In this document: positions 53,966 to 61,700 of the stretch, piece after piece
How positions within the stretch are numbered: the stretch's first letter is position 1
How the letters are laid out: each line of letters begins with the position of its first letter
Assembly (NCBI GenBank): GCA_029882215.1
Contig: JAOULC010000004.1
Location: forward strand, 1-61,700
Source: Gammaproteobacteria bacterium
GTDB taxonomy: Bacteria; Pseudomonadota; Gammaproteobacteria; SZUA-229
Direction: 5' to 3'
DNA: 61,700 bases
Notes under the pieces: model-generated
Database searches by the model: none
What the model was told of the DNA's origin: nothing
Seen by the model: the letters and a program-made list of their open reading frames with translations, nothing else
Position numbers and translations under genes: made by a program

Positions 53966-55077
53966 TACTTCTGCTCCAGTCGCTTCTTAGTAACGGGTAT
54001 AGCCGTGATGCGCCAGTCATCACCAACCGCCCGTATATCTTCAATTTTTAAATCAATGCGTTGCTGCATGTTTTTAATGCCGGGAAGTGCAAATAAACCC
54101 TGTGCATCATCACCCATTAAATGCGAGGCCATATAGATGACAATTTCATCAACCAGATTTTCACTTAACAAAGCACCGCATAATACTGAGCCGGCTTCAA
54201 CATGCACTTCATTGATTTCATATTTCAGCAAAGTTTGCATCACAGCCTGTAAATCCAGTTTACCATCCTTTAGCGCCACTTCTTCAACGCTTAAATTAGG
54301 GTGTTGAAACAGCTTTGATTTGTCCGCCGTTAGCAATAACACCTGGCCGTGCAGATCCAACAGTTTAGCATCAGCCGGCAACCGTCCATTGCTATCGAGA
54401 ATCACTCGCAAAGGCTGGCGAACTTCCTGTTGTATACCAAGCTCATCAGCCGTCAGCCGGACATTCAGTAACGGGTCATCTGCCAGCACCGTGCCGATAC
54501 CGGTTAATATCGCTGAACTGCGGGCGCGCATGCGCTGCACATCCTGCCTGGCATCCGTTCCTGTGACCCATTTACTTTCACCGGAGGACATCGCCGTGCG
54601 ACCATCCAGACTCATCGCCATTTTCACACGCACAAAGGGAAAGCCACCTTCCATACGCTTAACAAACCCTGCATTCAATTGCCTTGCACGGGATTCAAGC
54701 AGGCCAACCTTAACCTCAATTCCGGCATCCCGAAGCCGCTGTATCCCTTTCCCCGCAACCAGCGGATTCGGGTCTTCCATTGCCACATACACCGTAGCAA
54801 TGCCGGCTTCAATTAATGCATCTGCACACGGTCCGGTTTTGCCATGGTGACTACAGGGCTCTAAGGTGACATAAGCCGTTGCGCCTTTTGCCAGCTCACC
54901 GGCACGGTGCAGAGCATTGATTTCAGCATGTGCCTCGCCTGCCTTATGATGCCAGCCTACTGCGATTTCCTGATTATCCCGAACAATCACACAACCCACG
55001 TTAGGATTGGGAGAGGTACTATAGACACCGCGTCTTGCATAACGCATGGCACTGGCCATAAATCGGGTATTCTGCAT
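53965..55077 (-). CDS. ribD: Bifunctional riboflavin deaminase/reductase RibD
   Basis: A 370-residue two-domain enzyme. The N-terminal deaminase has the zinc motifs 'AHAEINAL' and 'EPCSHHGKTGPC'. The C-terminal reductase ('RVKMAMSLDGRTAM', 'WVTGTDARQDVQRMRA', 'VHVEAGSVLCGALL') uses NADPH to reduce the ribosyl side chain. It follows nrdR by three bases, as usual. Confidence 0.95.
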   Translation of the reverse strand: MQNTRFMASAMRYARRGVYSTSPNPNVGCVIVRDNQEIAVGWHHKAGEAHAEINALHRAGELAKGATAYVTLEPCSHHGKTGPCADALIEAGIATVYVAMEDPNPLVAGKGIQRLRDAGIEVKVGLLESRARQLNAGFVKRMEGGFPFVRVKMAMSLDGRTAMSSGESKWVTGTDARQDVQRMRARSSAILTGIGTVLADDPLLNVRLTADELGIQQEVRQPLRVILDSNGRLPADAKLLDLHGQVLLLTADKSKLFQHPNLSVEEVALKDGKLDLQAVMQTLLKYEINEVHVEAGSVLCGALLSENLVDEIVIYMASHLMGDDAQGLFALPGIKNMQQRIDLKIEDIRAVGDDWRITAIPVTKKRLEQK

Positions 55078-55079
55078 AA

Positions 55080-55532
55080 TTATTTAGTCGGGTCGAGTTT
55101 ATCAATCGCCTGACGAAAAGCATTCACATCATCAAAACTCAGATACACAGACGCAAAACGAATATAGGCGACATGATCGAGCTTTTTTAAAACTTCCATG
55201 ACCAGCTCACCAATAAAACCTGTGGTGACTTCTCGTTCACCACTAGCCAGTAACTGATGTTTGATCTGATTGATACTGTCGTCAATTTTTTGTGTCTCAA
55301 CCGGGCGTTTTTCCAGCGCTTTCGAAAGACCTGAACTCAGCTTGCCTTCATCAAACGGTTCACGAGTGCCATCACCTTTGATGACCCGTGGCATGTTTAA
55401 CTCCGCTTTCTCGTAAGTTGTAAAACGCTCACTACAGGACAAACATTCTCGCCGGCGACGGACAGTGTCCTGATTGGATAAACGAGAATCGACAACTTTG
55501 GTATCCGGTGCTGAACAAAATGGGCAATGCAT
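55080..55532 (-). CDS. nrdR: Transcriptional repressor NrdR
   Basis: A 150-residue repressor of ribonucleotide reductase genes. An N-terminal zinc ribbon ('[17 protein letters not shown]' and '[12 protein letters not shown]') is followed by an ATP-cone (about 49-139) that senses ATP/dATP. The first eleven residues and Arg-rich segment 'RRRRECL' are typical. The usual glyA-nrdR-ribD order is kept. Confidence 0.96.
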   Translation of the reverse strand: MHCPFCSAPDTKVVDSRLSNQDTVRRRRECLSCSERFTTYEKAELNMPRVIKGDGTREPFDEGKLSSGLSKALEKRPVETQKIDDSINQIKHQLLASGEREVTTGFIGELVMEVLKKLDHVAYIRFASVYLSFDDVNAFRQAIDKLDPTK

Positions 55533-55548
55533 GCTTTAATTTACTCTG

Positions 55549-56805
55549 TTATTCAGCTGAATAAACGGGTTTACGCGCACAAAGATCAGTCACTTTAGCC
55601 TTGACCTGAGCGATCACTTCTTCATTGCTCATATCATCTAAAATATCACTCATCCAGTTTGCGATGTCAGTTGCATCCTGCTCATCAAAGCCACGCGATG
55701 TAATAGCCGGAGTACCGATACGCAAACCACTGGTGACAAATGGCGACTGAGGATCATTTGGCACGGCGTTTTTGTTTACCGTTAAATGTGCTCTACCCAG
55801 TGCGGCTTCTGCATCTTTACCGGTCAGACCTTTTTTGATCAGGCTGATTAATAACAGGTGATTTTCAGTGCCGCCGGAAATGACATCATAACCACGCGCC
55901 ATCATAACCTTAGCCATCGCTTTTGCATTGGTAACCACTTGTTGCTGGTAAGTTTTGAACTGTGGCTCAAGCGCTTCTTTAAAAGCAACCGCTTTGGCTG
56001 CAATCACATGCATCAATGGGCCACCCTGGCCGCCAGGGAATATGGCAGAATTGAGTTTTTTCTCTAAATCAGGGTTTGATTTAGCGATAATAATGCCGCC
56101 GCGCGGGCCACGCAGTGTCTTGTGAGTTGTTGAGGTGACCACATCGGCAAATGGCACCGGATTGGGATAGATGCCTGCAGCCACTAAACCTGCAACGTGT
56201 GCCATATCGACAAACAAGTATGCGCCAACAGAGTCAGCGATGGCCCGGAAACGCTCCCAGTCAACAACCTGCGAGTAGGCAGAAAAACCGGCCACAATCA
56301 TTTTAGGCTTATGTTCATTCGCCAGCGCCTGTACGTCATCGTAATCGATCATGCCGTTTTCATCGATGCCGTACTGAACAGCGTTATATATCTTGCCAGA
56401 GAAGCTGACCTTAGCGCCGTGAGTTAAATGCCCGCCGTGAGCCAGTGACATGCCTAGTACGGTGTCGCCGGGTGCACATAACGCCATGTAAACCGCGGCA
56501 TTAGCCTGTGAGCCGGAATGCGGCTGGACATTGGCATAATCCGCGCCGAACAGTTCTTTAACCCGATCAATCGCCAGTTGCTCAGCAATATCTACGTATT
56601 CACAGCCTCCGTAATAACGCTTACCAGGGTAACCTTCGGCATATTTATTGGTTAATGACGAGCCCTGAGCTTCCATGACGCGAGGACTACAATAGTTTTC
56701 TGATGCGATCAGCTCGATATGTTCTTCTTGACGCACCGTTTCTTTTTCAATGGCTGAAGCCAGTTCATCGTCGTAACCGGCAATACTCATATGGATTGAA
56801 AACAT
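55549..56805 (-). CDS. glyA: Serine hydroxymethyltransferase
   Basis: A 418-residue PLP enzyme that interconverts serine and glycine with tetrahydrofolate. Visible are '[20 protein letters not shown]' seen as two pieces, '[14 protein letters not shown]', '[16 protein letters not shown]', '[17 protein letters not shown]' and the PLP lysine in '[16 protein letters not shown]'. The ATG at 56805, with GGGGG four bases before it, is chosen; another Met is five codons down. A hairpin and two palindromes lie upstream (described separately). Confidence 0.96.
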   Translation of the reverse strand: MFSIHMSIAGYDDELASAIEKETVRQEEHIELIASENYCSPRVMEAQGSSLTNKYAEGYPGKRYYGGCEYVDIAEQLAIDRVKELFGADYANVQPHSGSQANAAVYMALCAPGDTVLGMSLAHGGHLTHGAKVSFSGKIYNAVQYGIDENGMIDYDDVQALANEHKPKMIVAGFSAYSQVVDWERFRAIADSVGAYLFVDMAHVAGLVAAGIYPNPVPFADVVTSTTHKTLRGPRGGIIIAKSNPDLEKKLNSAIFPGGQGGPLMHVIAAKAVAFKEALEPQFKTYQQQVVTNAKAMAKVMMARGYDVISGGTENHLLLISLIKKGLTGKDAEAALGRAHLTVNKNAVPNDPQSPFVTSGLRIGTPAITSRGFDEQDATDIANWMSDILDDMSNEEVIAQVKAKVTDLCARKPVYSAE

Positions 56806-56823
56806 GTAACCCCCTGAATCAGG

Positions 56824-56846
56824 CCTAAACCATTGTCGGGTTTAGG
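56824..56846 (-). promoter_or_regulatory. Hairpin in the glyA leader
   Basis: A perfect 8-bp stem (CCTAAACC with GGTTTAGG, 7-base loop) ends 18 bases before the glyA start codon on the minus strand. There is no T-run, so it may affect translation or RNA stability rather than end transcription. Confidence 0.45.
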
Positions 56847-56903
56847 TTTATTGGAAAAAAATAGTTAAAATTTGGAGCGCAATCATACCGTATTTTGTGC
56901 CTC

Positions 56904-56931
56904 TTAGTATACTAAAGCGCTAAATATAGCG
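56904..56931. promoter_or_regulatory. Two adjacent palindromes near the glyA promoter
   Basis: TTAGTATACTAA (56904-56915) is a perfect 12-bp palindrome and CGCTA-AATA-TAGCG (56918-56931) a 5-bp inverted repeat. They lie just upstream of the -10-like TATGAT of glyA, where an operator would be expected. The binding protein is unknown. Confidence 0.4.
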
Positions 56932-57202
56932 TGCTCAGTCTGTTATATTGACTACTACCGGCATATTTGCCATCACTATCCGCTGAAAAACCGTTTAATG
57001 GCAGCTAGCGAGTAAATATCGAAGAAATCACCTAAAATTTAACTAAGCTAATTGACTAACCAACTCGCTGAGATTGTAATATCCTGTGATGATTCATCGA
57101 CAAAGCCCATAACTGAAAGAAGTGGTCTGATCAGGCACTCAAATTAGAGATCAGAGCTATTCACTATCGGCAAATAAAAAATTAAATAAAAATGGAAACA
57201 CA

Positions 57203-59820
<2,618 letters not shown>

Positions 59821-60309
59821 AGTCTATTATTGACTGTGACGGATGTAAGTAAAATTTGTTCTACCGTCACTGATGGCGATAGCTCTAATAGCCTGAAACT
59901 GTTGCCTCATCTGAGGCAGCTAGCTGACATTTGATTAGTCCTGTTAACGGAAAACCATAATACTATCAATAAGCCCACTGTCTCCCTGACGCTCTTGAAA
60001 AACAGGATACTGTCATTGCTCACAACGCTCGCTATCGTGAGTTTTTTAAAAATAACGGACCGCAGCTTTCTCCTAAAAGAAGCACTGACAGGCAAAAGAT
60101 AATATGGTATGAATTACTGTTAACTATCGTCTGTTAACCTGAGCACAATGCTTAATGAAAAATACAGAATCAATCACTTCGCCATTATACCGGCTCAGTA
60201 ACAAGGAAAGGTAATTACATTAACAGCAAGGTGTCCTGTTGTTATCATCGCTGAATAAATACATAACGGATTTACTCTAACAGTGTCACTTATTTCATAT
60301 ATCTTGTTT
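59821..60309. other. Gap after phosphoglucomutase, with a possible gene remnant
   Basis: 489 bases without a convincing gene. A hairpin with 7-bp arms GTGACGG (59836-59842) and CCGTCAC (59864-59870) and a large loop follows pgm; no T-run. A plus-strand frame of about 53 codons (near 59974-60132) encodes a hydrophilic peptide with 'NARYREFFKNNG' and 'RQKIIWYELL' that reads like protein but has no start codon and is broken upstream by stops. It could be a decayed gene; I do not recognise the family. Confidence 0.4.
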
Positions 60310-61700
60310 TCATTTATGAATATATTTATGTAACTCATCAACGACTAATAACACCAAAGCAATTAACAAGAGCTGCCCCCAAATTTCCAGTGTTACCGGC
60401 TCCAGCATTAATATTGTACTCAGCCCCGGTATATGCATGGCGGCAATATGTATGGCCTGAGCAGATAACATACCAAACAGTAACAAGGGATTACTGAAAA
60501 ACTTTGTCCTGAAGATGGAAATGGTCTCAGAACGACTATTAAAGACATGCACATTTTCAAACAACACCATCAGCAACAGTGTTATATTGCGCGCACTATG
60601 CTCTTCTACACCGGAACTGATCTGCCAGTAAAAAACCGCAAATGCTACACACCCCATCATCATTGCATTAACAATTACCCGCTGCAGCATTAAGCGATTA
60701 AAAATAGCCTCATCAGGTTTACGTGGCAACTGTTGTAACTCATGACCTTCTGCAGGTTCAAAAACCAGTGCCACATCCTGTATGCCGTTAGTCACCAGAT
60801 TTAGCCAGAGTAACTGCAGTGGCAGTAACGGCAAGGGCAAACCAGTGAGGATCGATAACATTACCAGAGTAATTTCTGCTGCACCGGTCGATATCAGCAA
60901 AAAAATAACTTTCCTGATATTATTGTAAACAATTCGTCCCTGTTTTATGCCCTGCACGATGGAAGAAAAATTATCATCTGTTAATATCAGATCTGAATTT
61001 TCCCGTGCCACATCCGATCCGCGCTTACCCATCGCAATACCGACATGCGCATGTTTCAGTGCTGGCGCATCGTTCACACCATCACCCGTTACAGCAACGA
61101 ACTCCCCGCTTTCAATCAGGCTTTCTACAATCTGCATTTTTTGATGCGGCTCGACACGAGCGAACACGCGCTTCTCTGCAACCAGCTGGTTAAAATCGGC
61201 TTTGCCTGATTCATAGGCACGCTTTAACTGTGCACCGGTTACGGGTTCATCATAATCTCCTCGCGAGTTCCTTTGTGCTATTCCCAGTTCCTTCGCCAGT
61301 ACCTGAGCCGTGAGCGGATGATCACCTGTGATCATCGCAACTTTAATTCCCCCTTCACGGCATTGCTTAACCGCATCAATCACCTCAGGCCTGAGCGGAT
61401 CGATCATAGCGACCATGCCAATAAATTCGAGCTGCTCTAAACAGGTTCTTGGGTCATCCGGTACCTGCTCGAGTACCCGGTGCGCAATACCGAGTACCCG
61501 ATAACCTTGTGCAGCAAGTTGCTCTGCTCTATTTTCAATTTCTTTTAAACTGTCAGACGGAGGAACATTAACCGCTTTGTCGCACATGCTCAGCAGGCGC
61601 TCAACACTGCCCTTTACAAAAAGCTCAAGGTGATCCTCGAAGCGGTTTATACTCGCTGCATAGGCGGTATGTGACTCATAGGGAATACTGGCAATTTCTG
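60310..61700 (-). CDS. P-type cation-transporting ATPase, C-terminal part (partial)
   Basis: The last 463 or so codons of a P2-type (SERCA/MgtA-like) ATPase; the frame stays open to the window edge, so the true start is beyond 61700. From the edge, 'ESHTAYAASINRFEDHLELFVKGSVERLLSMC' (read in parts) is the nucleotide-binding domain with 'KGS', then the P-domain 'MITGDHPLTAQVLA', 'VFARVEPHQKMQIVE' and 'VTGDGVNDAPALKHAHVGIAMG', then six transmembrane helices including 'PLQLLWLNLVTNGIQDVALVFEP'. The M6 segment reads Asn-Leu-Val-Thr-Asn where Ca2+ pumps have Asp last. The phosphorylated 'DKTGT' loop is outside the window. The ion cannot be decided. Confidence 0.9.
   Translation of the reverse strand, partial: EIASIPYESHTAYAASINRFEDHLELFVKGSVERLLSMCDKAVNVPPSDSLKEIENRAEQLAAQGYRVLGIAHRVLEQVPDDPRTCLEQLEFIGMVAMIDPLRPEVIDAVKQCREGGIKVAMITGDHPLTAQVLAKELGIAQRNSRGDYDEPVTGAQLKRAYESGKADFNQLVAEKRVFARVEPHQKMQIVESLIESGEFVAVTGDGVNDAPALKHAHVGIAMGKRGSDVARENSDLILTDDNFSSIVQGIKQGRIVYNNIRKVIFLLISTGAAEITLVMLSILTGLPLPLLPLQLLWLNLVTNGIQDVALVFEPAEGHELQQLPRKPDEAIFNRLMLQRVIVNAMMMGCVAFAVFYWQISSGVEEHSARNITLLLMVLFENVHVFNSRSETISIFRTKFFSNPLLLFGMLSAQAIHIAAMHIPGLSTILMLEPVTLEIWGQLLLIALVLLVVDELHKYIHK

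Larger units (their letters stand above)
56806..57202. other. Divergent region glyA / glycerate kinase
   Basis: A 397-base region between divergent genes. A minus-strand -10-like TATGAT lies near 56890 for glyA, with no good -35. Close to it are two palindromes (56904-56915 and 56918-56931) and a leader hairpin (56824-56846). No glycine riboswitch core was seen on either strand. The right 200 bases hold nothing I can name. Confidence 0.45.

Noticed and set aside
51543-55600. FMN riboswitch controlling the riboflavin genes
   Set aside because: The genes follow one another with gaps under about 50 bases or overlap, and no leader of riboswitch size exists within the cluster.
56806-57202. Glycine riboswitch upstream of glyA
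   Set aside because: I looked for the conserved paired core on both strands and did not find it; only simple hairpins and palindromes are present.

Overview
The window is chromosomal DNA from a moderately AT-rich gammaproteobacterium. The evidence is gene order and protein type: pncC-recA-recX-alaS-lysC-csrA with tRNA-Ser and tRNA-Arg, yceD-rpmF-plsX-fabH, a nrdR-ribD-ribE-ribBA-ribH-nusB-thiL-pgpA cluster, a two-domain RibBA with a decayed second domain, and mutS-nadK-recN. No genus can be named from sequence reading alone. There is no integrase, transposase, phage gene or CRISPR array. Most of the window is housekeeping; the unusual part is a signalling island in the middle.

Layout. 1-7,000: end of a thioredoxin-like gene, an HDOD protein, a soluble lytic transglycosylase, a Mut7-C nuclease-like protein, a DUF1853 protein, trmO and an iron-type alcohol dehydrogenase. 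7,000-14,450: tRNA-Arg, tRNA-Ser (with a palindromic element that copies its 3' end), csrA, lysC, alaS, recX, recA, pncC. 14,750-18,790 (+ strand): a long acidic single-pass protein with a SPOR-like C-terminus, a HAMP-only membrane protein and a TauE/SafE-type anion exporter. 18,820-34,060 (- strand): a chemosensory island. 34,260-40,940 (+): a trigger-factor paralogue, mutS, nadK, recN. 40,960-46,000 (-): a degenerate GGDEF protein, a glyoxalase-fold protein, fabH, plsX, rpmF, yceD. 46,200-48,380 (+): maf, a cyclic-nucleotide-binding protein, a PerM-type protein. 48,400-56,800 (-): an aspartic protease, pgpA, thiL, nusB, the riboflavin genes with an HslV-like gene between ribD and ribE, nrdR, glyA. 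57,200-59,820 (+): a glycerate-kinase-like gene overlapping a PGM1-type phosphoglucomutase. 60,310-61,700 (-): the C-terminal half of a P-type ATPase that runs off the window.

The signalling island is the best candidate for an undescribed system. Reading along the minus strand it holds a hemerythrin, CheB-like 2, MCP, CheW, CheY, CheA, CheB-like 1, a zinc-ribbon ParA ATPase, a complete SsuABC/NrtABC-like importer (permease, ATPase, membrane-anchored binding protein), a receiver/histidine-kinase-like protein and a DUF4388-like/receiver protein. From CheW downwards the genes nearly touch or overlap. No cheR is present. Both CheB-like proteins lack the catalytic serine (Thr in one, which also has Glu for the catalytic His; Ala in the other). 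The kinase-like protein has Glu in place of the phospho-acceptor His, CheA carries two extra Hpt-like repeats without the His, and the hemerythrin has Gln for one iron-ligand His. My reading is a chemosensory array whose CheB proteins work as phospho-receiver or binding proteins rather than methylesterases, which is positioned or inherited through a ParA partner, and which is tied to uptake of one anionic solute. This is inference from residues and gene order; substrate and output are unknown.

All positions, motifs and start choices were read by eye. Family names rest on recognised motifs, not database searches.
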